NCBI GenBank assembly: GCA_033558025.1 | Contig: JAUCEF010000017.1 | Location: forward strand, 2,852,001 to 2,916,000 | Direction of reading: 5' to 3' | Origin: Phytophthora sp. 'mugwort' | Lineage: Eukaryota; Oomycota; Peronosporomycetes; Peronosporales; Peronosporaceae | Length of the DNA stretch: 64,000 bases | Shown: one piece after another, positions 32,748 to 43,338 of the stretch | Position numbering within the stretch: position 1 is the stretch's first letter | How the letters are laid out: each line of letters starts with the position of its first letter | Program-made: the position numbers and the translations under genes | Notes under the pieces: generated by a model | Databases searched by the model: none | Told to the model about the DNA's origin: nothing | The model's input: only the letters and a program-made list of their open reading frames with translations

Positions 32748-33275
32748 ATGGCCACGATATACAGCGGCGTGGCGTCCCCGCCGCGTTTCCCGTTCTCCAC
32801 TCACACGCACACGCACTATGCGTCTAACGCCGACGCTGCGACGCAGATTCATATGCAGCAATTTCGGTACAGCGGCTACGCTATGGAAAACCAATTGGAG
32901 GCCTCGTCGCCGCCCTCCTTAGCGCCGCCGGGCGCAACGCTCGGCCTCCTGAGCAAGCAGCAGCATATGTACGCCTCAGAGTCCACGGCCATGCGCCTGT
33001 CGTCGCCCATGTACAGCAACCAGCAGAACGTCTCGACCGCCATGTACATGCAGTCCATGATGAGCAAGATGTACCAGCCGCAGCAGCCCCATCCTCCCCC
33101 CATGGACATTCCTCAGCAACAGACAGAGGTGCTACTTGTTTCGCCCGGCGTCCCCACGCCGGTAGAGTTGTCTATTTATGAGAACAAGCAGCCCACCGGA
33201 TTCCTGCACGTGACCGTCGGCAACCAGACCGTCGAGTTCCTTGACGGGGTCGCCAACATGCCGCAGAAACGGTAG
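32748..33275 (+). CDS. Met/Gln/Pro-rich protein of unknown function
   Basis: The preferred ATG (MATIYSGVASPP) gives 175 residues; the frame is open further upstream, but that part is rich in basic and hydrophobic residues and looks like untranslated sequence. The middle is Met/Gln/Ser/Tyr-rich (MYMQSMMSKMYQPQQPHPPPMD). The C-terminus is compact and more conserved-looking (VELSIYENKQPTGFLHVTVGNQTVEFLDGVANM). No signal peptide, membrane segment or known domain was seen. I do not recognise the family. Low-complexity plus a short ordered tail would fit a regulatory or scaffold protein, but that is a guess. No intron was seen. Confidence 0.6.
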   Translation: MATIYSGVASPPRFPFSTHTHTHYASNADAATQIHMQQFRYSGYAMENQLEASSPPSLAPPGATLGLLSKQQHMYASESTAMRLSSPMYSNQQNVSTAMYMQSMMSKMYQPQQPHPPPMDIPQQQTEVLLVSPGVPTPVELSIYENKQPTGFLHVTVGNQTVEFLDGVANMPQKR

Positions 33276-33798
33276 AGGTCTTCGCTCACAGAGTTACGCG
33301 ACAGCAACCCGCGACTAAAAGACGGAACGTGTTCCCTCTTCTCTCCAGTATACAAGCCGCCAAGTTATGAATGGAAGCACTTTTCTGATTAAGAACGACC
33401 CTCAGTGCTGCTACCACGCCGAGAATCAAATCTCCAGAGCAAGCGTCAAAAAAACAAACAAGTGATACAAGGTGGCGGAGCGCTATAGAAACTCTTCTCG
33501 TCGGTGTCAGCGTGGTGTATTGCGTCAAGTTTCGTGAGCCAAGCCAGCCAGAGGCAGCTAGCTATCTTTTGTATGTACTTTATCGGCAGCTCGAGCATCT
33601 TCGCTGTCGTCAATGCCTGTACTTGTTCGCTTTCATTCTTAATTTCATTTTTACCAGCATTTTTTTCCAATTAATTCCAAGAAGACAACGGACCAGTTTT
33701 GCATTATCACTCACGCACATTTCTAGCTCAATGACCTGTTGCTCGCGTCTTTGGATTCTACTCCACCGTAATTGCAGTGTCGTTAATAGCGCAGCATA
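33276..33798. other. Convergent intergenic stretch
   Basis: It lies between two genes facing each other. The AT-rich part at 33600-33680 may hold the polyadenylation signals of both. No gene was recognised. Confidence 0.4.
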
Positions 33799-34513
33799 TT
33801 ATTCTTGTGTCGGCTCGCGTTGAGCAAGAGCAGCAGCGACTATCGACATGGGCGGAGGGACCGAGAGGCCGCGGGCTTTCAGGGCACTGGCAATCGTCTC
33901 ATGCTCGAACACGAGCCCACCCACTTCAGCGTTATCATCCAAGATGAGGATGCCGTCGCTCTCGTCCGTCAGACCGAGCTCCGCCTCCGAGCAGATCATG
34001 CCCTGCGAAACCTCTCCACGCAGTTTCGACTTCTTGATTTTGAGCTTCTTCCTGCACACAACACCCACACAACATATGTAAGCTACGGCGTCGCCAACTA
34101 CAGCAATATAAGGCAGCAATAATGTCTCCGGTCCACACGCACAGCTCGCCCGTCTCGGGCTCCTTAATGGCCAGTCTGGTGCCCACTTTGGCCACTGGAA
34201 CGCGCGCTCCTAGACGTACGTTGGGAGCGCCGCAGATAATTTGCAGCAGATTTTCCTTGTCACCGATGTTGACGGCACAGACGTTCAGGCGGTCTGCCTG
34301 CGGGTGCGGGTGGAAGTCCACGATCTCGCCGATCACTAGTGTATTCCACGTCGTCTCAACCGTCGGCTGTTGTTGTTGAGTCTTCTTTTTCTCTACGGGG
34401 GACGCCTCTCCATCAGCGGCAGCAATAGAAGAAATGATGGCCGCAAATTGACTGCGAACACCACGGAGCAGTACGGCGCGAGGCTGCGTACGGCATCGGA
34501 GCGTGCGGAGCAT
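33799..34513 (-). CDS. Stand-alone tRNA-binding-domain protein, probably mitochondrial
   Basis: Exons 34143-34513 and 33799-34051 with a 91-bp intron (GTGCGT donor, GTGCAG acceptor) give 207 residues. The domain is the OB-fold tRNA-binding module of the PheT N-terminus, Trbp111 and Arc1p/[48 protein letters not shown], then [18 protein letters not shown], which spans the splice junction region, and [14 protein letters not shown]. The first ~30 residues ([21 protein letters not shown]) look like a mitochondrial presequence, followed by a Lys/Gln linker. No synthetase catalytic domain is attached. The start is supported by an initiator-like element 9-23 nt upstream; an upstream TTG is ignored. 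It likely helps deliver or bind tRNA, or acts as a synthetase cofactor. Confidence 0.82.
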
Positions 34514-34521
34514 ATTGCTGT

Positions 34522-34536
34522 GAGATGCGAAATGAG
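34522..34536 (-). promoter_or_regulatory. Initiator plus flanking element of the tRNA-binding gene
   Basis: The minus strand reads CTCATTTCGCATCTC, close to the oomycete initiator and flanking promoter region (TCATTYYNCAWTTT). It lies 9-23 nt above the chosen ATG, implying a very short leader. Confidence 0.6.
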
Positions 34537-34559
34537 AGGCCAAAATTGCCAAAAACAAT

Positions 34560-35858
34560 ATGATTTAGCTTTCGATCACCAAAAAATAACTAGGTCGTCT
34601 GCTTACGCTGGGAATACCATATTTATACGGGGGTACGATATATTTATTTTTTGGTAACTAGGAAGCGTACATGTGAATGCAGAGCGGCGAGGATATTTGA
34701 ATGGAGCAGACAGAGCAGTTGCCTGGCGCTGTGTGCAGTTATTCGATTTTTTTTTTTTGCGTTTTTTTGTCTGGCTCAATACTCACGGGGATGTCAGTGT
34801 CGTCGTTAGCGGCAGGCAGTGGTAGGAATAAATGTACTGGTCTTTGCGCCGGAAAAGTATTGCACGTACAATGATAGACTCCGCTGATGCTAGAAATACA
34901 AATTCTCCACTGCATCAGGATGGGGTATTGCAATACCCAATTGCATTGAATATCACAATACCCAACAGCGAGCGCTATCTACGTCAATCTAGATCGCTGC
35001 GGGAGCCCTCGTTGTGTGAATCCCCTGATTGCTTTGGCCACGATTCGCGAGTCACAGAAATCCTGTTTCTTTTCAAAAACATGATGGCTTCAAACAGGAC
35101 TGGAGTCATGTGAGATCTGCGTCAGTCATGACATACTTTGCCGAGCTGACTGACCTCTCGACCGATGCTGATGTCCCGTGCAAGAAGCTTAGATCTATGT
35201 ACGTCTTAAAATTGGAGACTGTGGGCTTGATAAACTCAGCAGCACTATGAAAGCCCAGACTCGTCCTCGAACCGAGCTGTTTTCGATTCTATACCGAGAA
35301 GGCTTTTCTGAAGCAAATTCTAGCATCGCTTGTCCATACCATTTGTATGGATCGCACCCGTCTCAATTGCTATATGGGTCGTCTTTCACATATGAAACTT
35401 TAATACCGTCAATCAAATACCCTCGATTGTGAGTAGCACGCGAAATCGTTCCAAATACATTTTTTCCAATCCCTGGCGGCAGGAGAACGAGAGGTCAACT
35501 TCTATCATGCTGCTCCAATTGATTCCAATCACAGCCAGAACTAACCCGAGAGGTCAACTTCTATTATGCCCCATTGCCCAAGTGGCACGAATGTTGCTTG
35601 AAGTCTCATGTTGACCGAGGTTACGAGCACGCGCACGCAGTACCGTGGAATTAATCCGTTGAGGGCTGTCCATCCCTCATTCTTCGGTATTCCCAGTAAG
35701 ATAACCGTAACGGAGTACGGTAGAATTAAAGAGACACCGTTCTCGTTTCAACCTCTCTTTTGACTTATTAAAAGGTGGTGGATACCAAACGGACGGCCAA
35801 CTATCCGACAGCAAAAAAAAGTAAGTTAGACCGACCTCAGTCTCTTTATCGATGTTGT
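34560..35858. other. AT-rich intergenic stretch
   Basis: No gene could be assigned. GAGAGGTCAACTTCTAT occurs twice (about 35489 and 35549), and a TREVNFYYAPLPKWHECC-like reading follows the second copy. This could be a remnant of an unknown coding sequence, but stops are frequent. Confidence 0.35.
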
Positions 35859-37293
35859 CTAAGCACGCGCGAAAGTTCGGCCCGTGATGGTCTTCTTCTG
35901 AGTCTTGGACTGGTCCTTTTCGGGGCGAGCACGGTTCAACACTAAAATAAATAGTACAACAGGTTGTTAGCCAAATGAAGATGGCAATATGAGCAATGCA
36001 AACCCCCAAGGGAGTAGAGACGGCGTACCTTGCAGCAGCAAGTCCACACGCTTGCGCATGCGAATGTGCAGGTACGTCTTCGACGCCTTGATGTGATAGT
36101 GAAGGTAGTTGCGCAAACTTTGCACGAGCGTTGCCGCCTTGATGCGCTTCTCGGTCGTATCCACATGTGTAGGGAAGATGGCGAGGCTCAGGTATCCAAC
36201 CAAATCCGGCGAGTTACGCAGACCCGGGGCTCCACGCAGTTCAAGCGGTGGGTCCTTGCCAAACGCAACAGGAGGCGCGTTGTTCACCGTGCGTCGGGTG
36301 TCAACGAATTCCTGTAAAATACCAAAACAGCTTCACTAGTCAGCCTTGTTCCAGCATTAATACACACCGCATGAACTAGAAGTACCTGCAAGAAGACACG
36401 TGCGATTGCCTGATCGGTCTTGTCCTCGAAGCAGACCGAATACACGACAACAATACGGTCCGCCTGAGGAAGCACGTAAATCGTCTCGTTACGTCGGTAT
36501 GGAATCTGGACCGGACCAAGGGAACTCGCATTGCCGTTCTGAAGCGCCTCGAAGCATTGCTCAAATGGGGCGCCCAGAATGTTGCGCTTCAGGACCGAAA
36601 TACGTTCAATGAAGGAGGCTGCGTCGAAGAGCAAGCAGAAAAAAATACATTAGTCGTCATTCTCTGGGAAGAAGCGATGTCCCCAATTTCAAGATAAGAC
36701 AGCAACGCACACACCAGCATTAACCGGAGTGATCACATCCACGTTAACCTTCAACGAAAAGTCGAATCCCGCCTTCGGAGCAACGATCTGGAATTCCGGG
36801 TACGTTACGGCGAACATCTGCTTGGCACCCAGTCTGTCCATCAAGACGAATGCTCACAAGTCAGCCCTGCGCTCCCCGCTGCAATATATTCTCACATGGC
36901 AACACCACGCACCCTTCCAGCGACTTGTACGGCGGGTAGGCCATGGAGATCGTCAGGAGATCGTCCACGATCGACATGTCATACTGCACATCTGCACAAT
37001 GACGATCAGGCAGTAAGAACATTGCCTCAGCCTTAACTTGCAGCATTTCATTTCCTTTTTTGACTATGATTTCCCTGCGGAAACTCACCGTCAAAATCGC
37101 ACAAACGGATTTCCAGAGGCTGCACGGGGCGAGGCGCCCTGTACGTTGTCAATAAATAACAAAGTCAGCAAAAAAGCGGGCAAACAGCGACCCCCCCCCT
37201 CGACACGCCGCAACATGAGCACACGCACTTCTCCCCCAGACGGCCCTCCAACACCTCTTTGATGATCTTGTTCTCCGAGTCGAGAAATAGCAT
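35859..37293 (-). CDS. ARPC2: Arp2/3 complex subunit 2 (p34-Arc)
   Basis: Seven exons in transcript order: 37229-37293, 37089-37138, 36913-36991, 36715-36833, 36386-36618, 36029-36311 and 35859-35941, with introns of 74-97 bp, all GT-AG. The spliced frame is open and gives 303 residues, the usual size for ARPC2. Recognisable segments are MLFLDSENKIIKEVLEG, PLEIRLCDFDD, FQIVAPKAGFDFSLKV, VFLQ-EFVDTRR across a junction, PPLELRG, YLHYHIKASKTYLHIRMR and VLNRARPEKDQSK. ARPC2 forms with ARPC4 the clamp core of the Arp2/3 complex that nucleates branched actin at the cell cortex. The gene is divergent from the PH-domain gene; about 250 bp separate the two starts. Confidence 0.93.
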
Positions 37294-37320
37294 CGTGCAG
37301 TCGACTAAAATCCTTAGGAA

Positions 37321-37336
37321 CTAAATGCGAAATGGC
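37321..37336 (-). promoter_or_regulatory. Initiator plus flanking element of ARPC2
   Basis: The minus strand reads GCCATTTCGCATTTAG, which fits TCATTYYNCAWTTT at all but two positions. It lies about 28 nt above the ATG. Confidence 0.6.
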
Positions 37337-37539
37337 ATGACTTCCCCCGCCTTGACGACGAGTACCATAATCATGGTACACATGCCTTGAAGCACCACTG
37401 TCGCAGCCTCAGAAATACTCAGAATATTATCAATTTCCGCCAATCACACGCGGGCTGACGAAACCGCTTGTGTGCGTATCATCGTCGCAACCCCGTCTAG
37501 ATATCGACGCGTCCGCCGCTGCCGACGTCCACGTCGTCC

Positions 37540-38982
37540 ATGAGCGTCGCAGGTGGATCCGGTGAGCTCGAGTACGGTGTCTACGGCCGCGTGCTGTTCT
37601 GCGGACAGCTGGAAAAGCGCCGCGATGGAGCCGTGCGTGGCGGCTGGGCCTCACGTCTCTTCGTCCTCACGCCCGAGACGCTGCACTACTACCGCAAGGC
37701 CACTGAATTCGAGCTGCTGGGAGAAGAACGCGGTCACGTACGTAGTGTGGAACTACCCAATGCAAAGAATTTACGCAGTTGCACCTAAGGGGGGAATGCC
37801 CTTTATACTCCTAACAGATCGCGCTGTCCTCCATAACGAGGGTGCGCGCCATGCCAGAAGACGAAGCGCCCTACTCTTCCGTGGAACCGGGAGTAGAGCA
37901 CTACTACCTGGAGATCTGCACGGTGAGCGCAATGGAATAAGCTGAGGCTGTTGGGGTGTATAATGAAAATATTTGGGGTTAATAGTTGTTCAACTCTGTT
38001 GATTCTGCATAGGATGATCGACTCTACTTGATGCGGACGCCCATTCGCGAGGCGTCGACGTGCGAGAGCTGGTCAATCGCCATTGAGGAGCAGCGCAAGG
38101 TGCTTCGTTCGGGAAAGGCAAACCAAAGTGAGTGCCCCTCGAGCTCCGTCCCCTTCCCGGAGGCGCTGCCCAGCCCCACTTTGCTAGCACGCAATCATGA
38201 GCTTTTCTCCCATTTCGTAAGTTGGTCGTCTTACGGCGCTTTGGTGTGTCATGCTTTCTGCCGTGTCTTGGACCTGTTCACTAGAGTATAAAAGCGTCCT
38301 CCTGTTTGCGAACGAACAGGAAGCGTCGCCGCCGCGGGTGGCTATGGTCTCCGTTGTGCACGTGAGCGAGCGGGATACGCGGCCTGCTGAGAAGGTAATC
38401 AAACGGCGGACCGAATGGGGCGAGAAGTTGGACCTTGGTGTAATCCCGCAGGGAGGAGCATGCGTCATTCTACTTCAGGATGGTGGTCTCGGCCGGATTG
38501 GTACACAGGCTCTAATGAGCAGCTGGGATTCAGGACGCGTCTGTTGGATTGAAGTCACAGATGCAGAGTTTCCCACCGAGATCGAAGTTTCGGTAACGTG
38601 CAAGGTGCTATCGCAGGAAGCCAAACTGAAGTCACCCAAGCCTCAAAGCACACAGGAAGGACTACCGAAGTGGGTCGAGTGGGTTGACGAAGGCTCCAGC
38701 ATTGGTTTTCTGTTGATGTGCCTTTTCGTTCACCTGCTGTATGGCGTCGACGGCTTCCACTGGTCGCACAAGTGCTGCCTCACTGTTGGTGCCGCGCTCG
38801 CGATCTCGACTATTCTTAACGGGTCTACAAGAAACCCACCGACGCCATCGCCGATGCCTCGTCACTCTAGTCCCACCAATTTGTTACCCAAGCTGCGGTT
38901 TACCCTCACCATCCATCGCTGCCGGATAAAGATGGAGGGAACGGAGTACATTTACCCACAAGCGAACGACGACAACAAGTAG
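37540..38982 (+). CDS. PH-domain protein with C-terminal membrane segment
   Basis: Four exons (37540-37737, 37818-37922, 38013-38216, 38320-38982) with GT-AG introns of 80, 90 and 103 bp give 389 residues in one frame. Residues about 14-135 form a pleckstrin-homology domain: YGRVLFCGQLEKR, RLFVLTPETLHYY, GEERGHIALSSITRV across the first junction, EHYYLEICT, and the terminal helix CESWSIAIEEQRK. A beta-rich segment follows (LDLGVIPQGGACVILLQDGG). Near residues 295-335 a hydrophobic stretch (IGFLLMCLFVHLLYGVDGF and LTVGAALAISTIL) looks like one or two membrane helices. PH domains bind phosphoinositides or proteins; the tail would anchor it to a membrane, perhaps at a contact site. No known ortholog came to mind. 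It shares its upstream region with ARPC2. Confidence 0.75.
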
Positions 38983-39186
38983 GCAGTGCACGCTTCGTAC
39001 TCGGGAATAGAACGGGTGGAATATCAGCAACGTGCGTTAACAGGCATCGTCAAACTGATAGTGAACGACTCGGAGAGAGTGCAGCAGCTTCAAAATAAAT
39101 TACTAATCCTACCAAGGTTCTTCACTACGTGTCGCTTTTTTTCTAGTGTATACGTTTATCGTCTCCACGATCGTTTAGAGCTGCGA

Positions 39187-41580
39187 TCAGCCAACCACCC
39201 GTCCTGTGGTGCGACGAGCTGTGTCCAGTAGTGAAATCACGGCTTGGCGATCCGAGTCGGCGTAGCCCAGCTCGATGAGACGCTGGCTGAACTCCTGGAG
39301 TGTCAGTGCACCACAGGAGAGGCTGCTCATGCCGAGCATCACGTCCATTAGAATTTCCGGGCGCTTTATCTTGAGTAGGGCTGCACGCTCGATGAGACCC
39401 ATCGACGGGAACGAAAGCTTCCACAGCTCGCGGAACTTGCGCTCTGCCACCTCGGCATCCTCAGCTGGCGATATTGCAGTACTCGCTTCAACATTACTCG
39501 TCTCCATCTGGAAAGACCGTGTACGAGGTGCATCTGGATGACGACTGCAAGTCTCGATTTGTTGCAATGTATCAACGACACCCTCCGACGAGCTGCGCTC
39601 GCGAAAAAATCGGTCGCGAGGCGACTGTAGCTCCCGTCGGAATTGCTGACGCGTGCGCTCGTGGTGATGATGGCGCGCGTATGGCTGACGATGATTGCTG
39701 TCCGTGTACCGCGAGGTAGAGGAGGACCCGTGCAGCTGCTGCTTTGCTCCGCGCTGGCTGTATTCCTGAATGTTACCGGCCTTACCCACAGAGACAAAGA
39801 CCTCAGCCTCGTCGGGCAACCCTGCGACCTCCTCGACAGTGCGAATGGGTTCGCCGTCATCCCGAGAAATGTCAATAATCTGATTCTCCTTGACACCGAA
39901 GCGAATCTTGAGCACATCCATGATAACCTGTGGCTCGGTTCCCTCGAAGTAGGAGATACACACCGTGCGTCCAAACGTTGACAAACTGTTTACGTTCAGG
40001 TGCTTGCAACGTTGCTGCACACGCGGTTGGAGGCCCTTGCGCGAACGCGGCAGGTTGATCTGCCATAATCGGCTCACACACACCTGGCACACACGACGAG
40101 GTCGTTGCTCATCGATCGCACCACTACTTGCAGCGGTCTTTTCGCGCTCTGGGTTTGCGAGTCGCGTGTTGGTGCACTTGCTGCAGAAGGCCTTGCGGCA
40201 GTAGCTGCATTTATGCTTCCACTCCAGCAGCGAGAACATCTTGCGGCAGCGCGAGCAACTTTCGGTCTTGTTCGAGTGCACCTGCAGAGGAACAGGTCGA
40301 TCAGGGATCAGATTTTGCAACATGGTGTCTACCTCGTCGGGGGTGATGCTGTTGCCCTTGTAGAGCCGGAACTCCTCCACCATGAGGGACTTCACGAAAC
40401 CTTGGTTCGGATACACAACACCACGACTAGCCATGGCGAAGTTCACAGCCGTGACGAGCGACCAGTTGTTGGCGCGCATTAAATACATGATAACGAGTGT
40501 GGCCGAGCGCGAGATGCCCTGCGTGCAATGCACCAGGACCCGGCCGTGCTGGGTACGCTTGGCTGATTCGATGAACCTGTACGCGGCGTCAAAGTATGAG
40601 CTAATGTCTGCTTCTGGTCGGTCCTTTATGGTCACGTTCAGGTACTTGACGCCATCGCTCTCGAACGTGTTGCCCACATCCAGACTAGCGTTGACAACGT
40701 GTGTTATGCCCAAATGAGACATCACCTGCTTGGACTGCGCGTGCCACATATTGCCTAGAAAGAGAAAGCCCTCCAGAATCTCATTGGGGTAGTTCAGGTT
40801 GTGTGTGCCGCTCTTGGTCCGCGTTAGCTGCCCCGAAATCTCGTCGAGCAACGCCGACGTCGTGTAGAATGGGTAGCGGTACTTGAACGTGAGAAAGCCG
40901 TCGCATAGCAGCTTGACACTGGTCACCAGTCCGTCGTCGATGATGAGTCTTTCGAGCTTCCTGAGCCAGCTGCGGGTCTTGGAGTCGTTTGTGTCATCCC
41001 CCGAGGTCTTCTTCACCGCATCCCCGAAGAGAACGACGTCCCGCAACTTCCTCTTCTTGCTAGAGAACAAATACCGCTGCTCTTCAAGCAGACCGCACTC
41101 GATGTCGTCCAACGTCCGACACCCTTGCATGGGCGGGATGGAGATGGCTGACGGAATGGAGTCTTCTTCGAACTCGTCCCTGGTCCTAGTGTCGATAAGG
41201 ATTATGCCTCGTGAGGCCTGCACTTGGTTGTACAGCCAGCGGCAATTGACCTCTCCGCGGCGCACCAGGCGCTTGTGCAGCGGCGGCACGGGCTCGCTCT
41301 CGTCCGTTGGACAGACGGCGTCCAATGCCGCGTCGTCTTTCGCGACATCTGCCGCCGCACTCTTGCTGTTGCTGGCATTGCCATTGCTCTCGTCGCCCAC
41401 CGACATATCGATCCTAAGTTGCTCCTGCTGCTGCGCCACTGTAGTCGCACTAGTCGTGCTGATACTGGGAGATGTCGGGTCGAAGGCGTTGCTGCACTTG
41501 CCTCTGGTGCGTGTGATCGGCAGCGGGTGGCTTGCGATAGGCTCGGAGGTGGTGGTCGCTGGAGGAGGCGCTACTGGCAT
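39187..41580 (-). CDS. Rhodanese / dual-specificity phosphatase / FYVE protein
   Basis: 797 residues in one exon. A rhodanese-like domain (about 104-150 onward, GIILIDTRTRDEFEED) lacks a visible catalytic Cys and probably serves as a docking module. A dual-specificity phosphatase domain (about 260-405) contains the full active-site loop HCTQGISRS with Cys352 and Arg358, and an upstream Asp in TIKDRPEADIS as possible general acid. A FYVE-type double zinc finger (about 443-505) has WKHKCSYCRKAFC where classical FYVE has RHHCR, so phosphoinositide binding is uncertain. Next is a ubiquitin-like segment (about 525-595; DCX- or PB1-like, tentative) and a helical C-terminus. It likely dephosphorylates a protein or lipid at endomembranes. 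It converges with the PH gene. Confidence 0.85.
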   Translation of the reverse strand: MPVAPPPATTTSEPIASHPLPITRTRGKCSNAFDPTSPSISTTSATTVAQQQEQLRIDMSVGDESNGNASNSKSAAADVAKDDAALDAVCPTDESEPVPPLHKRLVRRGEVNCRWLYNQVQASRGIILIDTRTRDEFEEDSIPSAISIPPMQGCRTLDDIECGLLEEQRYLFSSKKRKLRDVVLFGDAVKKTSGDDTNDSKTRSWLRKLERLIIDDGLVTSVKLLCDGFLTFKYRYPFYTTSALLDEISGQLTRTKSGTHNLNYPNEILEGFLFLGNMWHAQSKQVMSHLGITHVVNASLDVGNTFESDGVKYLNVTIKDRPEADISSYFDAAYRFIESAKRTQHGRVLVHCTQGISRSATLVIMYLMRANNWSLVTAVNFAMASRGVVYPNQGFVKSLMVEEFRLYKGNSITPDEVDTMLQNLIPDRPVPLQVHSNKTESCSRCRKMFSLLEWKHKCSYCRKAFCSKCTNTRLANPEREKTAASSGAIDEQRPRRVCQVCVSRLWQINLPRSRKGLQPRVQQRCKHLNVNSLSTFGRTVCISYFEGTEPQVIMDVLKIRFGVKENQIIDISRDDGEPIRTVEEVAGLPDEAEVFVSVGKAGNIQEYSQRGAKQQLHGSSSTSRYTDSNHRQPYARHHHHERTRQQFRRELQSPRDRFFRERSSSEGVVDTLQQIETCSRHPDAPRTRSFQMETSNVEASTAISPAEDAEVAERKFRELWKLSFPSMGLIERAALLKIKRPEILMDVMLGMSSLSCGALTLQEFSQRLIELGYADSDRQAVISLLDTARRTTGRVVG

Positions 41581-42881
41581 CCGCTGGCTGCCTTCTTTGC
41601 CGCTTCAGTAAGCGAATGCGCTGCACTGCTGGGGGACGTCGCGGTGGGGAGGCAAGTGGCAGAGATCCGGTGCCCGCGGTCTGGTTCATAACTGCTGGGC
41701 GTGGTGGGGCCTGCTGCACTGTATGTGCACGCTAAGAGGCGCTTGGGCAGAGCCCGGCCAAGCAGCGAATAGGATGGGCCCTATGCGCCTGATAAACAGA
41801 TATAATACAATGTAACCGGACGTATAGCCAACTATAAAGCTTACAAATAAAATTGACAATTGACCTGCAGAACCCTATATGAGCTCAGTTGTCCGACACC
41901 CTCCGAGAAAAAGCTGCCCCTCCAGCTCTCTCTCCGGCTCTACAAACACTTGAACCATAGAATCCGCAAGTGATTTCGCGATGCCTCCACGCTAAAGTTA
42001 CTGCAGATGGCATTGCGCGGCGGCATGACACAACGGTGCGCCGAATCCCGTCGTCAATGGACGCGCGCTGGGGCAACCACGCGGGGCAACCATGTGGATC
42101 AAACACGGCGATTGAATGTAAGGGGGGAGCCGACACGTGCCAACTTGGCACTACAATAAATACATCGGCCGTTAGGACCTAAATTAGGTCGATGACATTG
42201 TCGGTTGCCCCGTTTGTCCTGGCGAGGCGGCTCCGGTCGGATATGTGTTCGGGACCGCCCCGCTCACAAGACGGCTTCGTCCACATGTCCACTCCCATGT
42301 GTCCACCCGGGAGTGGAAACGTCAGCTTGGTCAACCGCTCTCTCTCTCTGCTGTTGCTGGTTGCAGCAGCGGCAGCAGCCACAACAACAACAACAGAACT
42401 TTTTTTTTATGCGACGCAAGATGACTGACTCAGCAACGACTCGTTACATGCATCAAGATTCGCGTACCATCGCCGAACAGGCTTCATAAAATTAGGTAGT
42501 CTGGCCAGAATCGGGCCTGTCTACCTAAGTAAAGCCTGCGTGGATGCCTGGATGAACGCAGTGGCTTCGCGTGCTGCTGATGGGATGATGCAAAACTTAT
42601 AGTAGTAACAAGCACTAGCGATCACAGATAGAAAGTCACGTTTGAAGCCAGCTCCATCCACTACAAGGACCGTCTTATTGCCATCGTGATGGCGCGACGA
42701 GGGGCTACGCCTCATACGCGGGATGTAAGAGCGATGTCCCAATAAAAAAATCAAGTCCTTATCTGCATCAACTTATTTATTTCTTAAGGGGGTCACGGAA
42801 AAAGAAGATGCCAGTTTTGTCAACTATTAAGTCAATGAAAATAAATAGCTCTCGGACCTGCTTTTCTGATGGGCGGCCGGC
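41581..42881. other. Intergenic stretch with low-complexity sequence
   Basis: Contains CT, TTGCTG and CAA repeats at about 42340-42395 and a T run at 42400-42408. A minus-strand frame at 42521-42754 looks somewhat coding (TVLVVDGAGFKRDFLSV), but I could not relate it to any family and it has no clear gene structure. Confidence 0.35.
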
Positions 42882-43250
42882 TTATTCTGGGTAATGAATA
42901 TTGTGCTTTGCAATTGCGTTTGTCTTCCCGTCGAACTTGGGAACCGTCATCTTGACCGCCTTCGCCGACCCTTGTCGCGAAGCGAAGGTAGCGGACTCCT
43001 GCGCAGCGGATTGAGTTGCGCTCTGGGCTTCCGCCCGCACTGTCGCGCGTGCAGCTTCTTGGGCCGCTGCGCTCACGTGTGCGATGAGCGAGGTCTCATA
43101 CTGGTCAAAACGCTCAAGTTGAGCTCTCTGCTCTTCTACAGAGTGTGGGGGGAATCCAGCGAAAGCCTGCTCGCCTAGAAGACTAACCATCTTCTCTAAG
43201 GTGGTCCAGTGGGCATCAGAGAGTTGAGAGAAGTCTTGGCTAGACGGCAT
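42882..43250 (-). pseudogene. Gag N-terminal fragment of a third Gypsy element
   Basis: ATG at 43250 starts MPSSQDFSQLSDAHWTTLEKM, related to the gag start at 30274, then an Ala/Glu/Gln helix and VKMTVPKFDGKTNA, where the Gag core normally begins. The coding sequence stops there and nothing further of the element follows to the left, so it is a 5' truncated piece with its LTR. Confidence 0.7.
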
Positions 43251-43338
43251 TCGACTTCATAAGGCTTCCATACTCAAGAGAGCTTGATTACTGTAGCAAC
43301 CCGCTTTGACCCCGGGATTGACTACAAGTGTTACCAGG

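Noticed and set aside
35029..35620. Scattered coding-like readings in the intergenic stretch before ARPC2
   Set aside because: Stops in every frame and no family match; could be an old pseudogene but cannot be supported.
42521..42754. Minus-strand frame with TVLVVDGAGFKRDFLSV
   Set aside because: Looks weakly coding but has no start context, partner exons or known family; left as unresolved.
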